Assembly: GCA_963752965.1 (NCBI GenBank)
Contig: CAVWAJ010000008.1
Location: 558,001-622,000, forward strand
DNA: 64,000 bases
Direction of reading: 5' to 3'
Source: QHXW01 sp963752965
Lineage (GTDB): Bacteria; Acidobacteriota; Terriglobia; Bryobacterales; Bryobacteraceae
Within the stretch, counting starts at the first letter, position 1. Each line of letters starts with the position of its first letter. The translations under genes and the position numbers were made by a program. Of this stretch, positions 25,861-35,421 are shown piece by piece. The notes under the pieces were generated by a model. That model worked only from the letters and a program-made list of their open reading frames with translations. It made no database searches and was not told the DNA's origin.

Positions 25861-27987
25861 ATGTCCTCCTCCTATGCAACGTGTTTTCTCTTCCCGCTCG
25901 CTTTAATCGCCCTCCCGCTTCCTGCCGCGTTACGGACCCAGCAAGTGCTGTCTCTCCCCGCCGTCCCGGGGCAGCAGATTTCAAACCTCACGGCGGATGC
26001 ACAAGACAACCTCATCTTTGGCGGAACCGTCAACACCAGCTATCCGGCCGCCCAAAGTTACAGCTTCATAAGAAAACTAGACCCATCCGGTCACGAGATC
26101 TTCACCCTGAACTTTACGAAAGTCTTTTCGATTTACCTCGCGGTGGATAACAAGGGTGACATCTACGCGGCGGGCCCGTGCGCTTCTTCGGCCCCCTACA
26201 GTGTGTTGCCGACCTCCAGCATTTCTTCCGACACCTCGGGCAGCTGCCTTCTGAAACTGCATGGCAACGACGGCAGCGTCGCCTATGAAGTCTTTATGCC
26301 CGAAGTTTCTCCGAATGCCGTCACTGTAAACGCCGCCGGCCAGGCGCTGGTCGTCGGAAGCGCATGGGCCAAGTTCTTTCAGCCCACTCCCGGCGCCTTC
26401 GCTTCCACACCCGGCGGCAATTTCACCCAGTTCACGTGCCTTCTGGTCATCTCAGCCGCCGGCGACCGCCTCGTGTGGGCGGCGAGTCTCGGTGGAAAGT
26501 CCGTCGACTGCTTTAGCGCATCGAGCTGTTTTGAGGCCGATCCGTTGACCCAAAGCGTGGCTGTCATGCCGGACGCGCAAGGCAATATCTGGCTCACCGG
26601 ATTCACCAACACTATCGACATGCCCGTCACGGCCGATGCCATGCAAAGTAAGTGCGGCTGCTCCGTCTCCGCCGGTGATATCTTTCTGGCCAAGTTCAGT
26701 CAGGATGGCACACGACTGCTCTACTCCACCTACCTCGGCTCCACTCCGCTAGGCGGTGTCTTGGGCTCCGGAGGAAGCGACGCCGCCACAGCCGCAGCGA
26801 TGGATGCCGCCGGCCACATCTGGGTCGCCGGAGGCACCACTGGCGTCAACTTTCCCGTAACCTCCAACGCCGCACAACCGCAACCTGTCTTTCCAGCCAA
26901 CGGCGAGGGCGCTTTCCTCACGGAATACGATCCCGCCAGCAACCGTCTGCTCTACTCCACCTATTTCGGATCCGCTTCCGCCTCGGGCCCCAGCGCGTCC
27001 ATCTACCCCACTTCTCTGCCGGTACTCACCCATCTCACCGTGGCATCCAACGGAACCGTGTTTGTTGCCGGCACTTTTTTCGCGAACCTGCCTGGCACAA
27101 TCAGCGGATTCACTCGGGGCGCCGAGTTTCTGGCATCGATCGACCCCGCGACCTACGCCACCAGCTCCACGTTTTTTCCAAGCGGCGCTACCGGCGCTGG
27201 CCTGTTCATCGCGAATGACGGCTCCGCTGCTGTCGCCGGTCACGGCAACATCGTCGAGTTCGTCTCCTCCGCGAATCCTCTTTCACCTGAGATCTCTGCC
27301 GTCGCCAACAGCGGCGCACTGGAGCTCAGTTCGCAAGTCTCCCCCGGGGAGCTGATCAGCATTTATGGCTCGAATCTCGGCCCCGCGAGCCCTCTAGCGG
27401 CCGACTTGAGCCAGGGCCAGGCGCCGCTCCATCTCGGCGGTGTCCAGGTGCTGATCAACGGCGCACCTGTCCCCCTGCTCTACGCGCAAGGCGACCAGAT
27501 CAACGCCATCGTTCCATTTGCCATCTCCCCCGGTGGGACCGCCACCATCATCGTGGATAATACCGGCGTGAGTTCCAACCCGGCCCAGCTCAACACTGCG
27601 GTTGCGGCGCCAAGCGCATTCCTTCTCAACGAGAGCGGTTGGGCCGCTGCCTTCAATCAGGATGGCACCGTGAACAGCGCGAACAATCGCGCGAAGCTCG
27701 GCAGCACAGTTACGGTCTTCGCCACTGGATTCGGCCAGCTCAATCCGCCGCCTCACGACGGCTCCGCGGTTACAACTCCCCTCCCGGCGCTGTTCCAACC
27801 CGTGCAGGTATACTACCAGGGCCAGCCGGTCAATACTTCTGCCGAACCAGTACCCGGCATCGTCGCAGGCGTCATGCAAGTGACATTTTCTTTGCCCACT
27901 TCCGCCACAACTTCAGAGCTGCCGTTCCAGCTCATAGCAGGCGGTTGGCCAGCGCAGGATTATTTTTTCGTACTCGTCAAGGAGTAA
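25861..27987 (+). CDS. secreted protein with beta-propeller-like repeats and TIGR03437 C-terminal domain
   Basis: 708 aa with an N-terminal signal peptide. The body holds repeats of the SBBP type (LLYSTYLGSTPLGG, LLYSTYFGSASASG, AMDAAGHIWVAGGT), suggesting a propeller. The last ~230 residues form the Solibacter-type domain: VANSGALELSSQVSPGELISIYGSNLGP, VQVLINGAPVPLLYAQGDQINAIVPF, VFATGFGQLNPP and AGVMQVTFSLP. This domain is known mostly from Solibacter-related acidobacteria and its function is unknown. The next gene, 18 bp downstream, carries the same C-terminal domain, so the two probably form one operon of surface or secreted proteins. Confidence 0.85.
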   Translation: MSSSYATCFLFPLALIALPLPAALRTQQVLSLPAVPGQQISNLTADAQDNLIFGGTVNTSYPAAQSYSFIRKLDPSGHEIFTLNFTKVFSIYLAVDNKGDIYAAGPCASSAPYSVLPTSSISSDTSGSCLLKLHGNDGSVAYEVFMPEVSPNAVTVNAAGQALVVGSAWAKFFQPTPGAFASTPGGNFTQFTCLLVISAAGDRLVWAASLGGKSVDCFSASSCFEADPLTQSVAVMPDAQGNIWLTGFTNTIDMPVTADAMQSKCGCSVSAGDIFLAKFSQDGTRLLYSTYLGSTPLGGVLGSGGSDAATAAAMDAAGHIWVAGGTTGVNFPVTSNAAQPQPVFPANGEGAFLTEYDPASNRLLYSTYFGSASASGPSASIYPTSLPVLTHLTVASNGTVFVAGTFFANLPGTISGFTRGAEFLASIDPATYATSSTFFPSGATGAGLFIANDGSAAVAGHGNIVEFVSSANPLSPEISAVANSGALELSSQVSPGELISIYGSNLGPASPLAADLSQGQAPLHLGGVQVLINGAPVPLLYAQGDQINAIVPFAISPGGTATIIVDNTGVSSNPAQLNTAVAAPSAFLLNESGWAAAFNQDGTVNSANNRAKLGSTVTVFATGFGQLNPPPHDGSAVTTPLPALFQPVQVYYQGQPVNTSAEPVPGIVAGVMQVTFSLPTSATTSELPFQLIAGGWPAQDYFFVLVKE

Positions 27988-28005
27988 ACCAGAAGGGAGC
28001 ACTAA

Positions 28006-30777
28006 ATGCTCGCTCGACCTCTCAGTTGGCTGCTAAGATTCTCAACCCAGCTAGCGCCTCTGTTTTCGACAATCTTGTTCCTTGCCGCACTGCCTTGCAG
28101 TGCGCAGCCCAGCACCTATCAGTTCATTTATCCTCTGACGAAGGGCGCCCCTACTGGTAACTATGTCCCGGCGAATCAGACGTTCATTAGCCCGGCCCGC
28201 CTTGCCTTAGACCCCGCTGGAAATGTCTATTTCTCGGAGGGAGGAACTTTCTCGGTGAGCGGAGACATCCGAATGATTACCGCCAGCGGCCTGGTCGTTC
28301 CCGTTGCGGGAAACGGCGCGGGTTGCTGCGGGGTCAGAGACGGAGAGCCCGCATTGCTGGCTGCCATAGCGGCGGTGGGCGGCGTCGGAGTGGACCCTTC
28401 CGGAACCGTTTGGTTCACTGATGGCCCTACCCTCCGCCGTATTTCCTCATCGGGAACGGTCCAAACAGTAGCGCCATTCGGCGGTTCTTTGGCACTCGAT
28501 GCAACGGGCAACCTGTACGTCGCCGGCAAAGGCATTCAGAAGATCTCTCCAAACGGGATCGTAACTCAATATCCCAACACGGCCTCGCTAACCAACACGT
28601 TGGGGGGAATCGCGGTGGATTCCTCCGGCGCAGTTTACATCGCGAACAGCAACACTCACACGGTGCAAAAGGTCACGCCCGCCGGAGTCGTCACCACTTT
28701 GGCCGGGAACGGAACCGCTGGATATTCGGGAGACAACGGTCCGGCGGTGGACGCGGAACTCGATTTTCCGGATGGTATGGCGGTCGATGCGTCCGGTAAT
28801 GTCTACTTTACAGACTTTAACCGCAGCGTGGTGCGCAAAGTCTCGACTGGTGGCACCATCACTACGGTGGCCGGTGGTGGCGTCACATTTGGCGAGGGTG
28901 GTCCGGCAACAAAGGCGGCCCTGAACCAACCGGTGGATGTCGCCATAGACAAAGCCGGTAACCTCTATATCGCGGAATCCGGCTATTTTGTGGCGCCGGA
29001 GAATTCGTTTTCCAGTCTCGCGGCGACGCTAACCGGCGCATACATCCGCAAGGTGACGACGGACGGAAGCATTCACACGCTCGCTGGGCAGCTTTCGAGC
29101 GGCTGCTGCGGCGACGGTGGACCTCTCTCCCAGGCATTTTTTCCCGGGCCTAGCGGACTCGCGCGAGACTCGCAGGGAAACATCTACGTTGCCGACACAC
29201 TTCAGCATACGGTACGGAAGATCGCCGCCGATCTCACCGTGACAACGATTGCGGGATCTGGTTTAGCAGGTTACGCAGGAGACAACGGCCCGGCGGCGGC
29301 CGCGATTCTTGACACTCCGCAGGGCGTAGCCGTGGATGGCGCCAGCAACGTCTATATCGCCGACTCCGGCAATAACCGGATTCGCATGGTGTCTCCTGGT
29401 GGCAACATCGCGACCATTGCGGGTAACGGCCTCGCGGTCTTCACCGGCGATGGCGGTCCGGCGACGGAGGCAACGCTTTCTGGCCCCAACTTCGTCTTAG
29501 CCGATGGTTCTGGAAATCTCTTCATCGCCGACACGGGACACCACCGAATTCGAAAGGTCACTCCGGACGGGAAGATTCAAACCATTGCCGGGAACGGCAC
29601 GGTCGGCTTCGCGGGCGACAACGGACCAGCCACCGCTGCCCAGTTGTCCACGCCGCAATCGCTCGCGATCAACCGCAGCGGCAATCTCTACATCGCGGAC
29701 GACGCCGTTCATACCATTCGCAAGGTGAGTCCTTCAGGAATCATCACCACGTTCGCCGGCACACCGGGTCAACTGGGGTATGGAGGTGATGGCGGCCCTG
29801 CAATCCACGCGTTGCTGAACTTGCCTTGCGGGGTAGCAGTTGACGGCGCTGGAAACGTGTGGATCGCGGATACGGGGAACGGGAAGATCCGCGAGGTGAC
29901 GCCCGACGGCGTCATCAGCTCGTTTCCTCAAGGAGGCCTCCTAGGCGCAGTGCTGGCGGTGCTGCCCGATGCCAACGGAAATCTGTATTTCGCAACCGGC
30001 GGCCCAACAGGCTTGGGGTACCTGTACATGGGCGCCAACCCTCTTCCGCCGTTTGCGCCGGTTGTGCCATGGACCGGAATTGTGAATGCCGGGATGGGCC
30101 AGCGCGGCGGAGCAGTCGCGCCCGGCATGATCGCTGCGATCACTGGCAACTATCTCGGCCCGCAGCAGGGCGTTACGGCGGCGCCGAATTCGTCCGGCGA
30201 TTTTAGCAATTTACTCGCCGGCGTGCAGGTGTTCTTCAACAGCGTCGCCGCGCCGATGATCTACGCGCAGGCGCAGAAAGTCGAATTCGTGGTGCCGTTC
30301 GAAGTCGCCGGAATGAGCACGGTCAACATCCATCTCGAGTACAACGGTGTGCACTCGAATTCCAATACCTTGCCCGTGACACCCACGTTCCCTGGTGTGC
30401 TCGGCGTCGTCAACGAGGATGGGATTCTGAACGTGAATGAGCCAACATCGCAGGGTTCGATCGTTGGGGTGTTTGCCACCGGCGGCGGCCAGACCCACCC
30501 GGGCGAAGTGGACGGCGTTCCCGTCACAGGAACCCTTCCACTCATTCTTGCCCCAGTACAAGCGACGATCCAGTATGTGACCGGCGGACAAGTGTCCGTA
30601 GTCTCCGCGCCAGTTCTTTATGCAGGTCCAGCCCCCACCGAGGTGGCTGGCGTGCTGCAAGTGAATGTTCTGATTCCGCCGCTGCCGGGCTTGAGCGTCG
30701 CTCTTAGTAGTCCGGCCCCGATCCTCACCATTTACGTGGGCGGCGCCGCTGCGAGCATAGAAGTCAACATCGAATAG
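28006..30777 (+). CDS. secreted NHL-repeat protein with TIGR03437 C-terminal domain
   Basis: 923 aa. A hydrophobic N-terminus (FSTILFLAALPCSAQP) acts as signal peptide. About nine to ten NHL-type blades follow (GVAVDGASNVYIADSGNNRIR, then FIADTGHHRIRKVTPDGKI, TIAGNGTVGFAGDNGPAT and similar), enough for one to two propellers. The C-terminal ~230 residues are the same Solibacter-type domain as in the preceding gene (NAGMGQRGGAVAPGMIAAITGNYLGP, VQVFFNSVAAPMIYAQAQKVEFVVPF). Propellers of this kind bind ligands or proteins; no catalytic site is seen. A GC-rich hairpin just downstream probably ends transcription. Confidence 0.87.
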   Translation: MLARPLSWLLRFSTQLAPLFSTILFLAALPCSAQPSTYQFIYPLTKGAPTGNYVPANQTFISPARLALDPAGNVYFSEGGTFSVSGDIRMITASGLVVPVAGNGAGCCGVRDGEPALLAAIAAVGGVGVDPSGTVWFTDGPTLRRISSSGTVQTVAPFGGSLALDATGNLYVAGKGIQKISPNGIVTQYPNTASLTNTLGGIAVDSSGAVYIANSNTHTVQKVTPAGVVTTLAGNGTAGYSGDNGPAVDAELDFPDGMAVDASGNVYFTDFNRSVVRKVSTGGTITTVAGGGVTFGEGGPATKAALNQPVDVAIDKAGNLYIAESGYFVAPENSFSSLAATLTGAYIRKVTTDGSIHTLAGQLSSGCCGDGGPLSQAFFPGPSGLARDSQGNIYVADTLQHTVRKIAADLTVTTIAGSGLAGYAGDNGPAAAAILDTPQGVAVDGASNVYIADSGNNRIRMVSPGGNIATIAGNGLAVFTGDGGPATEATLSGPNFVLADGSGNLFIADTGHHRIRKVTPDGKIQTIAGNGTVGFAGDNGPATAAQLSTPQSLAINRSGNLYIADDAVHTIRKVSPSGIITTFAGTPGQLGYGGDGGPAIHALLNLPCGVAVDGAGNVWIADTGNGKIREVTPDGVISSFPQGGLLGAVLAVLPDANGNLYFATGGPTGLGYLYMGANPLPPFAPVVPWTGIVNAGMGQRGGAVAPGMIAAITGNYLGPQQGVTAAPNSSGDFSNLLAGVQVFFNSVAAPMIYAQAQKVEFVVPFEVAGMSTVNIHLEYNGVHSNSNTLPVTPTFPGVLGVVNEDGILNVNEPTSQGSIVGVFATGGGQTHPGEVDGVPVTGTLPLILAPVQATIQYVTGGQVSVVSAPVLYAGPAPTEVAGVLQVNVLIPPLPGLSVALSSPAPILTIYVGGAAASIEVNIE

Positions 30778-30792
30778 ACAGCGCAGATAGCC

Positions 30793-30818
30793 GAGGTGAC
30801 CGCTTTCGCGGCCACCTC
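30793..30818. terminator. hairpin between convergent genes
   Basis: GAGGTG-A-CCGC (30793-30803), a TTTC loop and GCGG-C-CACCTC (30808-30818) form a stem of ten pairs with one mismatch. It lies 16 bp after the NHL gene stop and 10 bp beyond the stop of the converging small gene. No long T-run follows on either strand, so it may act as a bidirectional block or 3'-end stabiliser. Confidence 0.55.
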
Positions 30819-30827
30819 CGAAAGCGA

Positions 30828-31019
30828 TTAGTGCTTGTCGCCGTCGTGATCGACGTCGCCAGAAGCGCTCTTGGCGGCGCTGCTTAACTGCACTTTATCT
30901 TCCTGCGGCGTGCTCTCCGTCGGCTTGCTATTCGCCGGCTTCGCCGGGGGTGGATTATGAAGCTGTTGCGTCTGGTGCGCGGAATGCACCGGATTAGAAC
31001 TGGTAACTGGACTGACCAT
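30828..31019 (-). CDS. small hydrophilic protein, unknown function
   Basis: 63 aa, rich in Pro, Ser, Ala and charged residues, so probably disordered; the C-terminus (GDVDHDGDKH) is acidic and His-containing and could bind a metal. The segment EDKVQLSSAAKSA resembles the 'D-x-V-x-L-S-x-A-A' motif seen in many flagellar-associated and anti-sigma (FlgM-like) small proteins, but the match is too short for a call. A perfect AGGAGG lies 11 bp before the ATG, which is the main reason to accept it as a gene. Confidence 0.5.
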   Translation of the reverse strand: MVSPVTSSNPVHSAHQTQQLHNPPPAKPANSKPTESTPQEDKVQLSSAAKSASGDVDHDGDKH

Positions 31020-31138
31020 AAGGCTAGGCGCCTCCTGGTAGTCTTATCGGACAGCCAGTCACGTTGTTCGAAGGTTTTTTCTGCCCGCCCCGAAAGTTAA
31101 CTCAAGTCAACTCGAACCAACGTGTTATAGTGCCGCTG

Positions 31139-33703
31139 ATGACCGGCCGGAGGCTGGGAAATTACGAAATCACCGGCAAGCTGGGCGAAGGTGGTATGGG
31201 GGAGGTCTGGCGGGCACGCGATACCCGCCTCGGCCGCTTCGTCGCCATCAAGGTGCTGCCCCCTGATTTTGCCGCCGACCCCGACCGCAGGCAGCGCTTC
31301 GGCGCCGAAGCCCGGGCCATCGGTGCCCTCAACCATCCCAACGTCGTCGCGGTCTACGATGTCGGCGAGGATGGCAGCCTGGCCTACATGGTCTCGGAGC
31401 TGGTCGAAGGGGAATCGCTCCGTGTCCTCATCAACCGCGGCCCGGTGGGCGCGCGGCGCTTATCGGAAATCGGCGCACAAATTGCCGATGGACTCGCCGC
31501 CGCCCACGGCCTCGGCATCCTGCATCGCGACCTGAAACCCGAAAATATCATGATCACCCGCGACGGCCGGGTGAAAATTCTGGATTTCGGCCTTGCCAAG
31601 CAAACTGCCCAACCCAAGGGCGACGAAACCGCCACTGCCCTGCTCTCCCAACCCGGCGTGGTTCTGGGCACCGTCGGCTACATGGCCCCGGAGCAGGTGC
31701 GCGCCGAGCCAGTCGATCCGCGTTCCGACATCTTCAGCCTCGGCTGCGTCCTCTACGAGCTCGCCACGGGTTCCCGGGCGTTTCCCGGAGGCTCGGCGGC
31801 CGAGGTGATGAGCGCCATCTTGAAAGACGAGCCGCCGGCGCTTATCTCAGGCAGCCTCCCGTTGCCGCCCGCTCTCGACACCATCATCCGCCGCTGTTTG
31901 GAAAAGCGGCCCGAGCAGCGGTTTCATTCCGCCTCCGATCTGGCTTTCGCGCTGCGCTCCATGTCGAGTCTCTCGGGAAGCCAGCCCGCACAGGCCGTGG
32001 CGACAAAGCCGGAGCGGAAGTGGATTTGGGCAGCGGCACTCACGATCGGCGGACTTCTGCTGGCGGCGGGCGGCTATTTCCTTCGTGATCGCACTGCCAC
32101 TCGAATGCTGCCCGAATTCGAGCGCCTCACTTTCCGGCAAGGCCATATCTCCTCCGCGCACTTCACCTCCGATGGGCAAAATGTGATTTATGCGGCCAAC
32201 TGGGACGGCGGACCCGGCCGCGTCTACCTCGCCACGCCCGGAAATCCGGAGTCGCGCGACCTCATGATGCCCGAGAACAGCCAGCTCCTGTCTTTGTCGG
32301 GCGCCGGCGATCTCGCCCTTCTGGTCGGTCCGTTTGATCCGGATGGTTCGGGAACACTCGCGCGGAATTCGATCACCGGAGGCCAAACGCGGGAGCTTCT
32401 CGAACACGTCATCGCCGCCGACTGGACCCAGGATGGAGGCACCATGGCCGTCGCGCGCCGTCTGAACGGGCGGTGGAATCTGGAGTTTCCGTTAGGCAAG
32501 GTGATCTGGAAATCGGAATTTGCACCTTACGGACTGCGCCTTTCACCGGACGGCGAGCACATCGCGTTTTGCGTGTACCGCGAGGGCAGCCGGATCGGTC
32601 TGATGACGATCAACCGCGCCGGGGAGAGTAAATACCTGGGCCCCGTGTCGGGCCAGAATTCGGTGACAGCGGATGCGCGCCTGTTCTGGACCCCCGATGG
32701 CCGCGAGATCTGGTTCCGCTCTTTCGACTCCAATGATCTGGGAACCATCTACGGCCTGAGCCTGAATGGAAAGCGCCGCGTCATTGCGCGGCTGCCCGGG
32801 CAGGTCGCGCTGCATGACCTTTCGCGCAGCGGGCAGGCGCTCATCAGCACGGATGCGACGCGCGTCGGCATCCTGGGTGTAGCGCCCGGCGACAACGTGG
32901 AAAAGGATCTCTCCGTGCTCGATGCCAGTGAGGTCGTGGGTATTTCCGATGATGGCCGCATGATCCTGGCCGACGCCGGATTTGCCAGCGGCGGGCCGCG
33001 CGGCAGTATCTACATTCGGCGCACGGATGGATCGCCGCCCATTCGCCTGGCCGACGGCAGGGCCTTCGCTCTCTCTCCGGACGGGAAATGGCTGTCCGGC
33101 TCCACAATGACGGCGGCCGCCAAACGCAGGTTCGTGCTGTTGCCCACTGGAACCGGCGAGGAGAAGGAAGTCGCAATTCCGGCCCTCGACGGGGTGATCG
33201 CCGGATGGCTGCCCGGAGACCAGAACTACCTCGTGGAGGGCGCTCTCCCAGGAAAGAAACCCTGGCAGATCTTTGTCTGGGATGCCACGCGCGGCACGGT
33301 GCGGCCGGTGTCACCGGAAGGGATGTCTGGCGATACCGGCCCGCAGCTCTCACCGGATGGCCGGCGGTACCTCGATCGCGGCCCGGACGGCGCTTGGCAC
33401 GTTTACAACATCGCCGACGGAAAGCAGTCCGATATTCGCGGCCTCACTGAGCACGATGTTCCGTCCGGCTGGCGCGCCGACAGCCATTCCCTCTACATCC
33501 GCACGCACGCCGACACCAACAAGATGATGCGCGTCTCGATCCTCAATATTGATACCGGCGAAAGAAAGCCGTGGAAGGAAATCCATCCCACACGGCCCGT
33601 CGATGAAGTGTCGAATCTGTGTGTGACGCCGGATGGCCGCGCGTACGCGTACAACTACCGGCAGTCGACCTCAGACCTGTACCTGGTGCGTGGACTAAAG
33701 TAG
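31139..33703 (+). CDS. membrane Ser/Thr protein kinase with extracytoplasmic beta-propeller
   Basis: 854 aa. The N-terminal ~275 residues are a complete Hanks-type kinase: GEGGMGEVW loop, VAIKVL with the ATP-binding Lys38, LHRDLKPENIM catalytic loop, ILDFGLAK and YMAPEQV. One membrane segment follows (WIWAAALTIGGLLLAAGGYF), and then ~500 residues of WD40/TolB-like repeats (LTFRQGHISSAHFTSDGQN, RLSPDGEHIAFC, LSPDGRRYL). The propeller is probably outside the cytoplasm and senses a ligand or cell-wall state, with signal transfer to the kinase inside. I chose the ATG at 31139; upstream residues do not resemble a kinase. This layout is common in Acidobacteria. Confidence 0.9.
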   Translation: MTGRRLGNYEITGKLGEGGMGEVWRARDTRLGRFVAIKVLPPDFAADPDRRQRFGAEARAIGALNHPNVVAVYDVGEDGSLAYMVSELVEGESLRVLINRGPVGARRLSEIGAQIADGLAAAHGLGILHRDLKPENIMITRDGRVKILDFGLAKQTAQPKGDETATALLSQPGVVLGTVGYMAPEQVRAEPVDPRSDIFSLGCVLYELATGSRAFPGGSAAEVMSAILKDEPPALISGSLPLPPALDTIIRRCLEKRPEQRFHSASDLAFALRSMSSLSGSQPAQAVATKPERKWIWAAALTIGGLLLAAGGYFLRDRTATRMLPEFERLTFRQGHISSAHFTSDGQNVIYAANWDGGPGRVYLATPGNPESRDLMMPENSQLLSLSGAGDLALLVGPFDPDGSGTLARNSITGGQTRELLEHVIAADWTQDGGTMAVARRLNGRWNLEFPLGKVIWKSEFAPYGLRLSPDGEHIAFCVYREGSRIGLMTINRAGESKYLGPVSGQNSVTADARLFWTPDGREIWFRSFDSNDLGTIYGLSLNGKRRVIARLPGQVALHDLSRSGQALISTDATRVGILGVAPGDNVEKDLSVLDASEVVGISDDGRMILADAGFASGGPRGSIYIRRTDGSPPIRLADGRAFALSPDGKWLSGSTMTAAAKRRFVLLPTGTGEEKEVAIPALDGVIAGWLPGDQNYLVEGALPGKKPWQIFVWDATRGTVRPVSPEGMSGDTGPQLSPDGRRYLDRGPDGAWHVYNIADGKQSDIRGLTEHDVPSGWRADSHSLYIRTHADTNKMMRVSILNIDTGERKPWKEIHPTRPVDEVSNLCVTPDGRAYAYNYRQSTSDLYLVRGLK

Positions 33704-33707
33704 CCGG

Positions 33708-34424
33708 TTATCGTACCGACGCTACCGTCCCTGCTCCCGCCTGGCTGAAATCGGCCGATACCGACATCGGCTTGCCCGGCTCTACGACGAGATCGCCCGT
33801 CCACGTGCCCACGCCCGAAATCACCACCGTGTAGGTGCCCGGCAACAGCTTGGTCACGACGGGCGTTTTACCCGCGGGCTGTCCCCAAAACGAAACCGAC
33901 GCTCCCGGCGGCGTCGAGCTGATGGTTACCGGCACCATCGCCGTCACGGACGGTGCAGCCTCCACCGGCCCGGGCTTCCCATCCGCGTTCTGCGGCTCAT
34001 CTTCCGTCTTCACGTGTTTGCCGGTTCTCGATTCCAGCACCGGCGCGATCGTCAGGTACTCCGCCTTCGCAATTTCGAAGATTGCCGCTTCGCCCGCGCC
34101 ATTATCGCCCTTGAACGTGATGGTCAGCAGTTTTCCCTGCTTCTTGCCGAACTTGGGAATCCAGCCCACCGCCACCGCGAGATGCGACTTCACGCCCGGC
34201 CGGTCGCCGATTTCCAGACTGGTGATGCGTTCATACGCCAGCTTGAACGTGCCACCGTCGTAGTTGAAGCGCAGTTCCTTGGTGTCTTCCAGATTGAGGG
34301 AGCCTTCCGCTCCATTCGGAATCGTCGCGGAGCCGCTAACGTAAGCCGCGCGCGGGTTCGGTACCGAGCCCGGCAGCGCGACGGAAAACAAAACGAGTGA
34401 GGCCAGCCATGCAATGTGTTTCAT
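33708..34424 (-). CDS. secreted PEGA-domain protein
   Basis: 238 aa with a signal peptide (IAWLASLVLFSVALPGSV). The middle contains strand-rich sequence (GSLNLEDTKELRFNYDGG, LLTITFKGDNGAGEAAIFEI) of no family I recognise. The C-terminal ~65 residues are a PEGA repeat: VTISSTPPGASVSFWGQPAGKTPVVTKLLPGTYTVVISG, typical of surface or periplasmic proteins. The start is the ATG at 34424; a GTG one codon earlier is possible. It converges on the kinase gene with 4 bp between stops. Confidence 0.75.
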   Translation of the reverse strand: MKHIAWLASLVLFSVALPGSVPNPRAAYVSGSATIPNGAEGSLNLEDTKELRFNYDGGTFKLAYERITSLEIGDRPGVKSHLAVAVGWIPKFGKKQGKLLTITFKGDNGAGEAAIFEIAKAEYLTIAPVLESRTGKHVKTEDEPQNADGKPGPVEAAPSVTAMVPVTISSTPPGASVSFWGQPAGKTPVVTKLLPGTYTVVISGVGTWTGDLVVEPGKPMSVSADFSQAGAGTVASVR

Positions 34425-34498
34425 CACTACTAAGGTTGAGGCTAAGCGCGCGCGGATTCAATACGACAAAGGGCAGCTATCCGAAGTTAGCCACGCCT

Positions 34499-35194
34499 TC
34501 ACCACTCCACCGTCTTCCCCGGCGTTAACTCCCAAACCTGCGTTCCGGGAAGGTCTTTGATCAGTTCCGCCAACTGTTGCGGCGTGCCTGTCAGCGCGGG
34601 GAAGGTACCGAAGTGCATCGGGATTACCTTCTTCGCTTTCAGCATGCGGCAAGCGACGGCGGCTTCCCGCGGGCTCATGGTAAACAAATCGCCGATGGGC
34701 AGAAACGCGAGATCGGGGTGATAGAGCTGCTCAATGAGCTGCATGTCAGTGAATACGTTGGTGTCGCCTGCGAAATAGGCCGTGCGCCCATCCGCGAACC
34801 GTAACACGTACCCCGCCGCTTCGCCGCCGTAGAGAATCTTGCCGTCATCCAGAATGCCGCAACTGTGCACCGCGTGCGTCATGGTCACGGTCACAGGCCC
34901 GACCTTCTGCGACCCGCCCTTGTTCATCGCGCACGTGTTCTTGACGCCCTTCGTCTCCAGCCAGTGACAGGTTTCGAAGATCGCGACCACCTGCGGTGTG
35001 AACTTCTTGGCCAGCGGAACCGCATCGTGAATGTGATCGAAATGCCCGTGCGAGATCAGCATCGCATCCATGCGCGAGATTTTGTGCCCCGCCGGGTACT
35101 TCGGATTCCCGTCCGTCCACGGGTCCAAGACAAACACTTCGCCCGAAGGCAACTGAAGCTGGAAGGTGCCGTGTCCAAGCCAGGTGATCTGCAT
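34499..35194 (-). CDS. metallo-beta-lactamase-fold hydrolase (UPF0173 type)
   Basis: 231 aa. The metal-binding motif ISHGHFDHIHD (HxHxDH) is complete, and a third His (TMTHAVHSCG), the Asp in YFAGDTNVF and a final His (IPMHFGTFP) provide the rest of the dinuclear site. The N-terminus MQITWLGHGTFQLQLPSGE is typical of UPF0173/YtkL-like metal-dependent hydrolases of unknown substrate. It is cytoplasmic (no signal peptide). It is divergent from the response-regulator gene, with a ~230-bp shared upstream region. Confidence 0.85.
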   Translation of the reverse strand: MQITWLGHGTFQLQLPSGEVFVLDPWTDGNPKYPAGHKISRMDAMLISHGHFDHIHDAVPLAKKFTPQVVAIFETCHWLETKGVKNTCAMNKGGSQKVGPVTVTMTHAVHSCGILDDGKILYGGEAAGYVLRFADGRTAYFAGDTNVFTDMQLIEQLYHPDLAFLPIGDLFTMSPREAAVACRMLKAKKVIPMHFGTFPALTGTPQQLAELIKDLPGTQVWELTPGKTVEW

Positions 35195-35421
35195 GAGAAT
35201 ATTCTACGACCGGGGGGTTGCGGTGGTGGTTCGTCAGCTTCCGGTAGGAGGATCAAGACTAGAGTTTGTGATATGATCGGCCGAACCCAGGAGCCAAGAT
35301 GGAAGTCCTGGATACCAAAACGCTGTGAGTCCGGCACCACAATGGAAACACTCGTTGGAGCGCCGCAACGTATGCGCCGGTAGCGGTGAACCACTACTTT
35401 GGGAAAGCTGGAGCAACTGCC

